64,000 nt of DNA. It comes from Apophysomyces variabilis. Lineage: Eukaryota > Mucoromycota > Mucoromycetes > Mucorales > Mucoraceae. The translations under genes and the position numbers were made by a program. The notes beneath the pieces were generated by a model. It was not told where the DNA came from. It saw only the letters and a list, made by a program, of their open reading frames with translations, and ran no database searches. The stretch lies in the NCBI GenBank assembly GCA_002749535.1, contig MZZL01000384.1:255410-319409 (forward strand). The letters run 5' to 3'. Shown one piece after another: positions 22,128 through 33,736 of the stretch. The stretch's first letter is position 1. Each line of letters begins with the position of its first letter.

Positions 22128-23046
22128 TAAGGAGGACTAACAAAGCAGACTTTGTTCGCACCAGTAACCCGCAACAGGCACATTACCAACGACATACCTC
22201 GGAGCTTCAAATAGCAAAGAGCTTCCGCAAATTTGTATAGCATAGCATTCAACCTTCGTAGAAATACACGATCTCTTCATACCTTCTGTCGTTGCAGTGT
22301 ATGTTGATTCCCGTGTTTTGCCCTGTCTTTTGATTACAGCGCTCCTTAGGACCTGAAAACTGTCGACTACTTATGGGAACGACAAAGAAAGATACCGAGG
22401 CCTTATGCTTTGTCACTTCCTCTGCAATATGGAACTACAACACCAATTAAGGGTTCAGTTGACATGGAAAGGGCATAACTGGTTTTAAGCAATGGAGACA
22501 TTAAGGACATAGATAAAGCCAATCCATTGCAAGTCGTAACAACTGTTTGGCGCATAACCTTTTGGTTTGGTGTTTCTACAATGTCCCCGGATATTCTGTA
22601 AATCGCATTTTAGATTTTTACAGCATTGATTTGAAGAAAGAGGTAGTCAGAAGGATACCGAAAAGCTATTTTTTCAGTAATGAACAGGTTTCTCTGTTAA
22701 AGTGATATTGTGTATGCGTATTTACTAGGTGCAAGGAATGATTCACCTAGATATATTCACCCCCATATTAAAGCAAACTAGTGTTAAGACCTTTTAGCCC
22801 TTTTTGATTGTTGCACTTTCCTGCTGTCCTTGATCGTCACGCACCATAAATAGTTTTTCAAGTTTAATGGATATTTTCACACAGTAACAGAACATCTTCA
22901 ATGACGAAAGTCTTCGTTTAGGAGAAGGATACCATCCAGGTAGCAGTGCTTGAAAAAAAAGAAAATAAAAAGGTCAACTAGCAATGAGTAAGACAATAAA
23001 GCTGCAATGATGTAATTTTTAATGAATTCTATGCATTAAACCACAT
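22128..23046. other. Intergenic, possibly with an unplaced upstream exon
   Basis: Around 22200-22260 the minus strand can encode NAMLYKFAEALCYLKLR followed by a GTATGT donor, possibly a 5' exon of the 21192-22127 gene. The remainder is AT-rich with no recognised feature. The right end is the 3' flank of the mucin-like gene. Confidence 0.3.
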
Positions 23047-24632
23047 TTATTCCTTTGAGTGGGGTACATGTCGTTCTTGTTGGAGATGGTAATAACCAGC
23101 AGGGTCTGGCTGAGCATAGCCTGTATACTGATCCTGCGCGTAATAGCCTTCTGCTTGATAACTATGAGGATCCGGATAACCATGCTCAGGCATTGCTTGG
23201 TAGGCTTGTGGGTCCTGGTGCTGATATATATATGGATCTTGTAACCCTGGCTGATAGCTTGCTTGATAATGCGTTGGTTGTTGGTACATTTGGGGATCTG
23301 CTGGATACATGAGAGGCTCTGGTGGAGCGCCTGCATAATGGGGATCCGTCACAGCGTTTGTGGCCGCTGGTGCAATGCCTGCTGCGGTTTGATAAAGGGC
23401 GTAGTTAGAAGGATGGGGCGATAGTTCCCGGTGATACTGAGTAGGTGATGTGGACGCCGTATAATGAGGTTGTTGCGATAGTTGTGGAGAAGGATAAACG
23501 TCTTCGTTCGTAGGGGCAACCACTCCACGAACCTTGACAGCTGACATACTAGGTGATGTAGATGAATGTATGGTATTTGAGTCCGCGGGAGGAGGAGGTG
23601 TTGCATAAAACAGGTGTTCACCTTGCTGATCACTAGCACCGTACAAAGTACTCTCTCGGCGTTTCTTACGCCTCAGGAAAATAAACGCCATAAAGGCTAA
23701 AAGCAAATAAAACAATAGAATAGAACATGTGTTATTCCAGTCATGGTTATGTCTCGGGCGCTGACATTCATTTCTACAAGATAAAGCGCCTCGCTTTACT
23801 GCACTTTAGTTTGGTTGTCTTACCTATAGTGGCCACAAAGGCAACCGCGCCAATTGCACCACCTATGATAGCCGGTTTCTTTGAGTTTGTGGATGCCCCT
23901 GACTCTTCAGCAGCAGTATCATCACCAATTGTGGTTGGATAAACCGAATATGAAATAGTTGTATACGTGTAAACCCGATCCCCTGAAGAAGTTACAGTTA
24001 CGATTGTCTTTCCAGAAGAGGTCATGACCGTCTTGGATGGCTTCGTATCCGTTGTGGGTGAGGCAGACGCTGCATCTTGTGCATGTTCGTCATTCGCGGA
24101 GCTGGAAGAATTGGAACCTGCCTTCTTCGGTCTATCAGGATGGTCCGCTGTTCCAGTTGGCTTTGGTGAACTAGGTCCCGATGACGGATTCTGTTCAGGC
24201 GTAGGAGCAGAGTTCGTCGTTGTCTAAGCAAAAGCATGTATAATTAGATCGATATTGACAACCGACATATGAACGTTATTGTTTCACGATCATTATGTTG
24301 TTTTGCATCTATTGTAATTTTTTAAGACTCACAGGAGGATGATCTGTCGAGTTATTTGTATCTGGGGTATTGGCAGACTGCGTTGGAGAGTTAACAGAGG
24401 GGGCCGGTGATGGAGTTGCTCCAGATGCTGGAGGTGAAGCTGAAGATGGAGGTCCAGGTGCAGCTGAAGATGAAGCTGGAGCTGGAGCAGCTGGTGGAGC
24501 TGGTGGAGATGCAGATGAAGGCGCACTAGACGAGTAAGAGGATGAAGAGGGTGCGTTTGGTTTGGACTTATCGTCCGTAGGATGTAATGGGATAGGCAAT
24601 ATATCAGACATGACTGGTTCCAATGATACCAT
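23047..24632 (-). CDS. Mucin-like single-pass membrane protein with Tyr/Gln/Pro-rich cytosolic tail
   Basis: There are three exons: ATG 24632 to CCT|GTGAGT (about 24333), a second exon from ACAACGACGAAC (about 24225) to ATAG|GTAAGA (about 23825), and a third ending at TAA 23049-23047. The first ~190 residues are almost entirely Ser, Pro, Ala and Thr, typical of an O-glycosylated stalk. A short ordered part (SGKTIVTVTSSGDRVYTYTT) precedes one transmembrane helix reconstituted across the intron (PAIIGGAIGAVAFVATI joined to AFMAFIFL), then the stop-transfer RRKKRR. The cytosolic tail has repeated Tyr-Gln-Pro segments (PQMYQQPTHYQ, HQDPQAYQ). This layout recalls cell-wall stress sensors of the Mid2/Wsc kind, but there is no WSC domain. 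No signal peptide is visible at the chosen start; a short upstream exon may be missing. Confidence 0.72.
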
Positions 24633-24902
24633 TCAAGTCGAAGATGTATTGAAAAGAAAACCAAAGCTTTTTCTGCAAGTTATCCAGCGACAACACGCTG
24701 TCTCGAGACTAAAATAGTGCATCCTAAATCCCCTTTTCTCCCTGTCGATTCCTCTGTATCACATACGTTCACCCTTGACAAGCCCCTCTTTTCTTTTTAA
24801 TCAATATATCTCCTTTCAATTCCAACATTTCCCTATAGAGTATAACAACTCTTTATTGGTTTTGCCTTAAACTGCATATTCTTCACATTTCATGCTTTAT
24901 GT

Positions 24903-26087
24903 TCATTTTGCAATGGCTGCAGATGCCTTTCCCGTCTCGCTCTGTTCGTCTGCTGGCTTGGCGCCCTCCACAGGTTTCGCAGCGTTATCTGTGCTATTCA
25001 TGCCTAACAAGCTTTCAACGTTGTATTTCTTTAATTTGCCAAAATCTTTTACAACAGACATCATGCAAATAGTCTGCATTAATTGCTTGATTAGCATGGT
25101 CAAACCCTTACGGTTATTTCATTGAAACCTACCTGACATATCTCAACAATGATCGTTAGTTCTGGATTATCCAGATCTACTGAATGGTTGGGCCCAACAA
25201 TACCAGCTAATGTCTGGATCACCGTCATCCGATCGATCTTAGTACAATTTCGTACCCTCGCCACGACGGCAAACTAGGTGGATCTGCCATTTAAAATCGG
25301 CAATCATTGTCTTCCCTTGTTCTTACCCTTCGCGGGATAATTGAACCATCTTCACTAGGTGTATTAAACTGAGGAGCTATGACTCGTTGCGCTACTCGTT
25401 CAATATCTGGCAAATGAGATGGGCATGTGATCTCAACAGGTAAAAGGCGAGAGGTGTAGCGAGTCTTCTTCAACTGTTTCGTCATAATATCTGTAAGAAT
25501 ATGGTGTACAAAAGATACTGGTGCAACGGGAGCGTTTGTCTTAATGAAAAGCACTAGAAGAATGTATCCAACGTTTCCTACTTAACCCATTGCTTCTTTC
25601 TTTATCGTTTTTCTTTAGCTTCTTACCACAGTCGGTATTTGTTGGAATATTAGCAAATCTCTTTTTTGTCTTTGCTTCCTTAAGCGCCTCTACTTCCTTT
25701 GCTATGGATGTTTCCAAATCGTCAATTGATTCTTCCTCCTCTTCCTCGTTTCCTTTTTTTTCTGATGGATACAATTCGTCCGCATACTTGAAAACACAGA
25801 ATCAGACATCGATTAGCAGCAAAACGTATCAACACGATACCTCGTTGAACACGTCCATGATTTCTTTCACTGCTTGTCCTTCTCTACCACGAGCACATGT
25901 TACCATGATCCCGGACATGTCTGGTTGAATCATAAATGAACTTTTATTTCCAGCTCGTTCCTGAGGAGTACAGTATTAAAATCTCGGTTGCAAGCCTGAA
26001 TTTGTGGTGAACCTTTGCGCAATGATATGTCTTTGTCCGTTTCTTCTTGCCATCGGACTTGCCCGTGTAGGATCGCTTGTTCTGCAT
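24903..26087 (-). CDS. TAN1: tRNA acetyltransferase adaptor TAN1 (THUMP-domain protein)
   Basis: It partners the acetyltransferase that makes N4-acetylcytidine in tRNA, supplying tRNA binding through its THUMP domain (family knowledge). Start ATG 26087 gives MQNKRSYTGKSDGKKKRTK, a basic N-terminus normal for the family. Then come SGIMVTCARGREGQAVKEIMDVFNE, the acidic linker ESIDDLETSIAKEVEALKEAK, VLFIKTNAPVAPVSFVHHIL, the Arg-rich block TRYTSRLLPVE and the THUMP core ending VDLDNPELTIIVEI. A final exon, QTICMMSVVKDFGKLKKYN, leads to an Ala/Lys-rich tail and TGA 24905-24903. At least five exons are joined. All expected blocks are present in order with no defects. Confidence 0.9.
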
Positions 26088-27875
26088 GGTACTAGTATTT
26101 CGGCATCGTCCTTTCCCTACAAACAATTTTTTTTGACGTGTGCGGCGTTCTAAACTGAAGAGTCACGACGGCCACGCTTGATCAGTTCTATCCCTTGAAT
26201 GACAGGTTGGCAATAGTAAGAATGCTTTCGCACGCATTGTGGGATAAACACAAAGTACCCAGACAATGGTAAGGTGATAAATTTAATACGTTTGAATTGG
26301 AAGTGGCGTAGCCTAAGATGCTATAGCGCTCCTCTTTTTGGGTACATCCCGAAACTCCTTATATTAAACCTGAAGAGATCACCCATGGTTTAGCAAAGGC
26401 TATCAAGACAATATACAGCACGATGTATACAGAACCATAATATACACCGGCTCGTAACGGTGGAACAAATATAGCATTCCACAATAACTACTGATCTGCT
26501 CGAAGCATGACGCAGCACTATGCGCTAGTCCTTTTTTTTTGCTCAAAAATCTGCCGCGACTCAGTACGGGTTATACAGCTGATTAATATGTGTCATTAGC
26601 TCTAGTCAGTATGCTTTTCTGTAATCGTAAATATCCTTAGATAGAGATCATTTGGTGCTAAAAAATTTATAAACTATTTGCAAGTATGCCTCAGCTTCCT
26701 AAAGAAACCTAACATGGCTGTTGAAAAGAGAAAGTTCTATCGAATAGCTTTGCCTTGTATCGCCATCCTAACCAGTTTTCAGGCGGCGAAAGTTGCTGCG
26801 TGTCAATGGTCAGTAGGTAACTCAGTCATCAGAGTTTGTCCCTGGTACAGGCAATGAGGACAAGGCAACTCCATCCAACAGCATAGTATCCAACACCCTT
26901 AAATTCTTCCTATATAGTTGGGAATCGACAAGGCTTACAATCTAACTGCATTTAGCTTAGAAACGAATAAAAAAGGGACCTTGCTGCCTTAGCCGCAACA
27001 TGGGGCGTGGGGTCGTGTGTGGGGTGGGCTTTGTTACTGGTTACCGAGATCTGCTGTTTAATAACTTTATGGCCTGATTTGAACGATTCTAGATAAACAA
27101 ATCTCAAGGTTGACAAGAGTATTGATCCCGTTAGTGTTTATTGGATATTGCGGTTAGAAAACGCTACGGAGCCTTCGGCGTCAGCCTACCCCAAATTCAA
27201 CCACGTTCTGGACTTCTGGAAAGATAGAGTTAACCAGGGATATCGCTTGTTCCGCGCTTTCCGCTGTTCTCGTCCTCTTTCTTTTCCCCCCCAAAAAAGT
27301 AGGTGCGAATAGCGATAAGAATACTCAGATTATTTAAGTGCTCTTTGATCTGTTGAGATACGATCAAAACCCAAACACCGGTAAATTGCATGCGTGCACC
27401 CTGACGATTTGTGTATTTGGCAATGAGCAAAATTCGATCAGCGGTGCACTTAAACCATTTCACAGAACACAGTTATCACGATCAATCTTTTGTTTAACAA
27501 GGTTATAATGTTTTTTAGGGTTTGGTGTCACAGGATAACGATGAAATGTTTGCTCCCTTGTCTGGGTCCGAACGGTTCCTCATCATCACAATAGACGAAT
27601 GCCATAATTTCTAAAGGAGGCGAAGAAATAAAGGCATGGTTACCAAGTGGAACAGCGCTATTGAGAAGGGCTTTTTACCCTTATACCATTGCTGTTATTT
27701 TAAGAGTATGACAAGCGACTTTTTTAAGGGTGGTTTTCCTTTCTGAGGCCAAACCCAGCAGCGGATCGTTTTAATACAAAAAAACAAAATGATACAAGAC
27801 AACAAAAGATATCTAATGTGTTAAGAGGATAAAGGATGGGTAGTAGGATGAATGCATAAGTGTAGCTTTTGATTC
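26088..27875. other. 1.8-kb intergenic stretch without supported genes
   Basis: This separates the TAN1 start from the carrier stop. One minus-strand frame at 27230-27463 (77 codons) resembles no known domain. There is no inverted repeat, RNA gene or transposase motif that could be recognised. The left end carries the TAN1 promoter. Confidence 0.35.
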
Positions 27876-29114
27876 TTATTTCTGGGGTGTGACGATCTGG
27901 GTAACTTCTCCCTCCTTGACCTTTTCAGTAAAGATATCGAGCCATGACTTGACCTTTTCATAGACCATGAATGTGACAGCCTGACCAGGCGCAACTCTCA
28001 ATACTCTTGGGGTCAAGCCCTTATAGAATGCCCTGACACCTTCCTTGGTGTAGATCTCAGTGGTGACTACCTTGAAACGTTCCCAGCCGCTTCCGGTAGC
28101 ACTTGATTTCTGGATACGGGTCTTGATAGTATCAATAGGAGCGTTCGAAAGCGGACCCATGGCACCAGAGATACCACCAAGGACAAGATGCTGATAGGAT
28201 GGAAGCTCTTCCAAGTTCTGAAGCTTCTTGAGGTACTTCTTTCCTTCTTGGTAAGCTGTGAAATTGGCAGCCTGATTGGTGGCTAAATAAACAAAAAGCA
28301 AAATGATACAATTATCAGCCAAACCATGTTCCTTTTTTTTTTTCTTTTGCTTCGCGCAACCGATCCGTTTATACATTACCTTGCCTCAAAGCTGTCAAAG
28401 TGACACCCTTATACAGTGCGCGAATACCCTCTTCTCTCACAATGGTGTAAGCGGCATGAGGGGCGTTGCGATACTTAGGAATATCCATGGGATCAGCCAT
28501 CGAGTGGCGTTGAGCCTAATAAGGCACCGACTTTTAAGTCAAACGGTTGATGGTATCTTTTTTTCTGCCATACCTGAAGACGAATTTTGATCAAGTCCAT
28601 AGGAGAGACGACCATGACAGCTTCAGTTGTTCCGGCAGCGAGACCAGCTGCAGACGAGAATAAGATTTCAAACGAACGACAAATGAAGCTGCATTATCGA
28701 AACTTACCAAAGAAGATGGATGTGGTGCTGACCTTTCCCGTTTCGTCGGCCAACCAGGACTTGTACAATTCGAAAGAACTGAAGCGAATAGCCATTTTAG
28801 GAACGATACCAGCAACGACAGCACCAAGACCTTTGTACAAGGCCCAGAACGATTCGTTCTTGACGATGTTTACACCGACACCGAAGAAGCCTAGACGTTT
28901 ACCCTATAGAAAACATGTCAGTACAAGATGAAGGGGCAGTAACCATGGTGTTTCTACGTACGGAGGCGTTTCGAAGGACCTTTTTGGATAGCTGCATTCT
29001 GACTTTGATAGTATCCAAGGGATGACAACTGCATGCTTCCATGAAACCAGCTGCACCACCAGCGACAAGGTGGGTCACGAGAGGAGTCTTTGTGTTGTTG
29101 TTGTTTTTGCTCAT
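27876..29114 (-). CDS. SFC1: Mitochondrial succinate/fumarate carrier
   Basis: An inner-membrane antiporter that brings cytosolic succinate into mitochondria in exchange for fumarate, linking the glyoxylate cycle to gluconeogenesis (family knowledge). Start ATG 29114 (MSKNNNNTKTPLV) precedes the first carrier repeat. All three mitochondrial-carrier signatures are visible: CHPLDTIKVRMQ, SPMDLIKIRLQ and NAPIDTIKTRIQ. Strong Sfc1-specific blocks include GLGAVVAGIVPKMAIRFSS, ATNQAANFTAYQ and PRVLRVAPGQAVTF. About five exons; stop TAA 27878-27876. The ORF is intact with usual family length (about 310 residues). It is divergent from the Sel1-repeat gene at 30002. Confidence 0.93.
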
Positions 29115-30001
29115 GATGGAAAAAAAAGTTCTTAACGGGAAGGAAGAAAAGGGGAAAAACGTCTGCAAAGGCAAGACATGAATTGTTTTTATATGCAAAG
29201 TGGAGTGTGGAGGTTGAAAAAATTGGGTTTATGGTTTTGGTGCGCTTTTTGTAATTTTCATGTGTCTAAAATTGTTGGGGGGTGCAGACCAGGCATTGCT
29301 TGTCATGCTCCACTTAGAGGTTAAGGTTCCATTTTCCCTTTCTGCTTAGGTGATCGCTTGTCTCTTGATTAAATCTCCGCTATCTGTATACCCAATCAGA
29401 TGCCATTTCATTCTCAAATGCGGGGAAGAAGGAAATGTTCGGAAGAAAAATCAATTAGACATCACATGCTTCATCTCTTACTCACAACTGAGATCGCTAC
29501 ACGAGTCATCGTATAAATGATTAGTCGAACCCCGGACACACCCGCCTCTCATTCCCCTTTCCCTCCACACCGTAACTGTTATGCTGGCGGAGATATCTTT
29601 AACACAAACCAATCGTCATCCTCAACTATCTAACTCATCCTCTCTCCATTACCCCCGTGGGAAAAGACTCACTAAACGGTCTAAAGGAAAGAAATAAAAA
29701 AATTTATTCTCTCATCTATCCAAGAAAAACATTCCAGTTGAAATAGAGCATAAAATGGGTCTTATCGTTATCTCAGTCCTAATCTCTCCTTCCCCCACTT
29801 TCACGTCCCATTGAAACGCTACGTTACTTAAAACAATATCTCACTAAATCCTATCCTCTAAATACATGCGACATTGGACACACAATGGATTGGCAACAAA
29901 CGCCCCTTTGTACAATCGATTTTTGCTTGTCGGAAAATTCATAGAAATTCAGGTTGACAGCAAGACGAATTTCCTTCTCCCTTCTTCCTTGTTTTTCCTG
30001 A
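29115..30001. promoter_or_regulatory. Divergent intergenic region between SFC1 and the Sel1 gene
   Basis: 887 bp between opposed start codons hold both promoters. The right half (29520-29990) is C/T-rich on the + strand, a common feature before fungal starts. A CCAATCA sequence lies at about 29392-29398. No other feature. Confidence 0.4.
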
Positions 30002-31417
30002 ATGAGCCCTGATCCTGTACAATGCCATACTTCGTCATTGGACCTAGCACTTGGTCATGAATATCGTGAACGTAATGAAATACAAGCAACTCAATGGTAT
30101 TTCGATGAATTCTCGGGTCTCTATCGCCAGCACGCTCCTGCTGAACAATCACAATCACCACAACCGCCCTCTTCTCCTCCGACAACCTCTTCTGCAATAG
30201 CACATTCTACGCAGCAATCTAACTTGCCAAAATCATACCAATGGCCAATTCCAGAGACATTAGAACAAGTTTATGCCTTAAGAAAACAAGCCCGTGCCAC
30301 AAACGAACCCCATGCCCAGCTCGAGTTCTGCTTTGCTGTTATGGAAGGAGCATGGCGATTACGCGAAAAGAGTGGCGCCACTGTTGGGGCAGAGGGTGGT
30401 GGCGGTGGCACACCATCTCAGGAAGGATCAATCCAACGAAAGAAAAAGCGCAAATATGCCAATTTGACATTGTATCAAATCATGGCGATCGAAGCCCAAC
30501 GTACTCTCAAGAGCTTAGCCACTGTCAGCCCATCCATGGGAAAAAGTGGTTACAGTGAAGCTCAGTTTGTCCTTGCCAATTGCTATGGCATCGGTGCTTT
30601 AGGGCTCCGAGCCGATCCGGAACGTGCCTTTTTATGGTATCTGCAAGCTTCCAAGCAGAACCATCCTGAAGCAACGTATCGTACAGCTGTATGTTACGAG
30701 CTTGGTATCGGGACACGCGTCGACCAGGCAAGGGCAAGGACATTTTACCGCAAAGCAGCCCACCTGTCACACAATCTTAGTATGTACAAATTGGGGATTA
30801 TCCTGATCCGTGGCAGCTGTGGTCAAAAACGAAACTTGAGAGAAGGTCTGAGCTGGTTGCAGCGTGCTGCTGCCGATGCGGTTCATTCTAGAAATCCGCA
30901 GGCCCTTTACGCTCTTGGGATGATTCATCTCAGCAACGACCAAGGTCTCCAAACCAGCTTGATCGCTGATCCGCAATATGGTATTGAACTCTTGCATCAA
31001 GGGGCACAGCTCGGCCATCCTGCTTGCCAAGTCAAATTAGGTGAACTGTATGAGATAGGCGCTGATGTGGATCTCGACGATCCCGTCTCCATCTCTTGGT
31101 ACATAGCAGCTTGCCAGGCTAAAAATGCGGAAGCGGCACTAGGCCTATCCGGTTGGTATCTCTCTGGCTCACCTGATCATCTTGAACAATCCGACACCAA
31201 TGCTTATGCGTGGGCACGCAAAGCAGCCAAATTTGCTACAAGTCGGCTGTCTATCGCAAGAGCCTATTATTTCCTTGGAATCTTCGTCGAACATGGTATA
31301 GGAACAAAACCTTCAGTCACGGAAGCCATGCGATGCTATCAAAAAGCAGCCGCTTATGGTCATGCAGGGGCGCACAAACAATTGAAGGAACTTGCAAAAA
31401 GGCAATCTTCCCAATAG
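30002..31417 (+). CDS. Sel1-repeat protein, Skt5/Chs4-like (chitin synthase activator family)
   Basis: A single-exon, 471-residue protein. Residues ~1-110 are polar and Pro/Ser/Gln-rich. From ~residue 160 there is a tandem array of Sel1-like (TPR-related) repeats: SEAQFVLANCYGIGALGLR, PEATYRTAVCYELGIG, LSMYKLGIILIRG, PQALYALGMIHLSN, PACQVKLGELYEIGADV, AEAALGLSGWYLSGS and AYYFLGIFVEHGIG. Each ends in the A-x-x-W/Y-Y-x-K-A-A pattern. This array with polar N-terminus fits the fungal Skt5/Chs4 group, which recruits and activates chitin synthase at growing walls. No C-terminal CaaX prenylation box is present (it ends KRQSSQ), so it may be a shorter paralogue. Confidence 0.85.
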   Translation: MSPDPVQCHTSSLDLALGHEYRERNEIQATQWYFDEFSGLYRQHAPAEQSQSPQPPSSPPTTSSAIAHSTQQSNLPKSYQWPIPETLEQVYALRKQARATNEPHAQLEFCFAVMEGAWRLREKSGATVGAEGGGGGTPSQEGSIQRKKKRKYANLTLYQIMAIEAQRTLKSLATVSPSMGKSGYSEAQFVLANCYGIGALGLRADPERAFLWYLQASKQNHPEATYRTAVCYELGIGTRVDQARARTFYRKAAHLSHNLSMYKLGIILIRGSCGQKRNLREGLSWLQRAAADAVHSRNPQALYALGMIHLSNDQGLQTSLIADPQYGIELLHQGAQLGHPACQVKLGELYEIGADVDLDDPVSISWYIAACQAKNAEAALGLSGWYLSGSPDHLEQSDTNAYAWARKAAKFATSRLSIARAYYFLGIFVEHGIGTKPSVTEAMRCYQKAAAYGHAGAHKQLKELAKRQSSQ

Positions 31418-32360
31418 AGTTTCATATAATAATTATTACACTTGGTTAGAACACCGCTGCAGATCATGCAGATGTTTTCCACGATGAACATTGGCGCTGT
31501 AAAAATACTGCTTAACAAGTAGACCAGTCTTCTGCCTCACGGGATAATGGCGCAGGTGTAAATATATTTACGTTCCTATGAGATACCTTCTTGCCTTTAG
31601 AATACCAAAAGGGGGACGATGTGGAACGAACTGCGGCTTTTTCTTTTGCTTCAGTTAGAAGGTTCGTGCTTTACTGAATCATTTCCATCTTAAACACCCA
31701 GCCAATCATAAATAAAGCGCAAATGAATTGTGCCAATGGCTTCGTTTGGAAAGACTTATAGTAGCTTCCCATAGGCTGGCCCCAGTCACTGAACATTTGC
31801 ATGAACTTTGAGATTCCAGGTCAGTATCCTGCAGTCATAGGTTGCACATCGAAACATTTGTTTCGTATGCTTACTTGGACCGCATTGGTTGAAATCACGG
31901 CCCGTTTCCTGGTAAGCGAGCCAAAACTGGCGGCCTGCAGAACGAATAAGTTTATTTGTTTCTGTTTAAGAGAGACTATTGTGACGGAATATTCGTCCAT
32001 TGAGAAGTACCTTCGATGTTTCGTTAAGCCCTGAGCATAGTTTATACATAGAGCTATTGCTATATCACGTCTGTCGTTGCGTAGAACAATGGAAACGACT
32101 GATATGCCTGTGAGTAGTTATTTTACAATATTTGTGTTCCTGGAAAAGAGATACTAGATAACAAATGTTGAGCACGGCATTGTTATATGGAGATGAGCTT
32201 CGTGGCACCTAGATTACTTTAAATGATTATTCCTTGACTGCGGCATGTTAGACAGCGCGGACCGGAGAAAACGAACTGGGTTCGAAAAAAGTCGAGGGAA
32301 TATCTGGGTTAAATGATGGGTGAGCAGTTACATCCTCCTCTTTCTCCAACTCGGCTCACT
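31418..32360. other. Intergenic; RPL3 promoter at right end
   Basis: No gene is supported. A 77-codon + frame at 31801-32034 has no recognisable domain. The last 120 bp before RPL3 become C/T-rich (32325-32355), typical of strongly expressed ribosomal protein genes. Confidence 0.4.
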
Positions 32361-33736
32361 ATGGTACGCATGCATCCATCTGAAGAATCCCTGTACATCC
32401 ATCGACTATCGCTCCATGGCTAACCAATCTTTTCTTCATTTCATTATCTTGCTCACAGTCTCACAGAAAATACGAGGGTAAGCATCGAACGCGCAATCGT
32501 GACTGGAATCTCTTGCTGATCTTTGATTCTGTCATTAGCTCCCCGTCATGGTCACTTGGGTTTCTCTCCCCGCAAGAGAACCAGATCCCACCGTGGCAGA
32601 GTTAAGGCTTTCCCCAAGGACGATCCTAAGAAGCCCGTCCATATGACCGCCTTCATGGGTTACAAGGCCGGTATGACCCACATTGTCCGTGACTTGGAGC
32701 GTCCTGGTTCCAGTAAGTGTTTTGCTGACAGTACAAAGTCCTGTTTAACTGACGCACTTTACGAACAGAGATGCACAAGAAGGAGATCGTCGAGGCTGTC
32801 ACTGTCATCGAAGCTCCTCCCATGGTTGTCATCGGTGTCGTTGGTTACATCGAGACTCCCCGTGGTCTTCGTTCCTTGACCACCGTCTGGGCTGAGCACT
32901 TGTCCGATGAGGCCAAGCGTCGCTTCTACAAGAACTGGTACCGTTCCAAGAAGAAGGCTTTCACTAAGTACGCCAAGAAGTACGCTGAAGGTGCTAAGGA
33001 TGTCAACCGTGAACTTGAGCGCATCAAGAAGTACTGTTCCGTTGTCCGTGTCATTGCCCACACTCAGATCAGCAAGGCCAAGCTCGGTCAGAAGAAGGCT
33101 CACATCATGGAAGTTCAATTGAACGGTGGTTCCGTCGCTCAAAAGGTTGACTGGGCTCGTGAGCACTTTGAAAAGGAGGTTACTGTTGGCTCCATCTTCG
33201 AGCAGGATGAGATGATTGACATCATCGGTACCACCAAGGGTCACGGTTTCGAAGGTGTTACCCACCGTTGGGGTACCAAGAAGCTTCCTCGCAAGACTCA
33301 CCGTGGTCTCCGCAAGGTTGCTTGTATTGGTGCCTGGCATCCTTCCCGTGTCATGTACTCGGTTCCCCGCGCTGGTCAGCGTGGTTACCACCGCCGTACT
33401 GAGATCAACAAGAAGATCTACCGCATTGCTAACGGTGCTGACAAGAAGTCTGCTGCCACTGAGTTCGACATCACCGACAAGACCATCACCCCCATGGGCG
33501 GTTTCCCTCACTACGGTATTGTCAACGAGGACTTCGTCATGATCAAGGGTTGCTGCGCTGGTGCCAAGAAGAGAGTCTTGACCCTCCGTAAGTCCTTGAC
33601 CGTTCACACCAAGCGCTCCGCTTTGGAGAAGGTTTCCCTCAAGTTCATCGACACCTCTTCCAAGTTCGGTCACGGTCGCTTCCAGACTGCTGCCGAAAAG
33701 CACCAGTTCATGGGTACCCTCAAGAAGGATCTTTAA
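32361..33736 (+). CDS. RPL3: 60S ribosomal protein L3 (uL3)
   Basis: Four exons join in frame: 32361-32363 (the ATG alone), 32459-32477, 32539-32712 and 32769-33736, total 1,164 nt = 387 residues plus TAA, the usual length for fungal L3. The protein begins [16 protein letters not shown] and contains the invariant core [28 protein letters not shown] (here [15 protein letters not shown]), [15 protein letters not shown] and the conserved [16 protein letters not shown] region next to the peptidyl transferase centre. Codon use is strongly biased to C-ending codons, unlike neighbouring genes, as expected for high expression. The start codon standing alone in exon 1 is a notable gene structure. Confidence 0.97.

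Noticed and set aside
27230..27463. 77-codon minus-strand frame
   Set aside because: No recognised domain, no splice partner and no promoter evidence; it remains only a possible small gene.
29515..29545. GGGGTTCGAC-like sequence (minus strand) resembling a tRNA T-loop
   Set aside because: The flanking bases do not pair as a T stem and no anticodon arm was found.
30525..31030. Minus-strand frames opposite the Sel1-repeat gene
   Set aside because: They are antisense to a well-supported gene, with no domain of their own.
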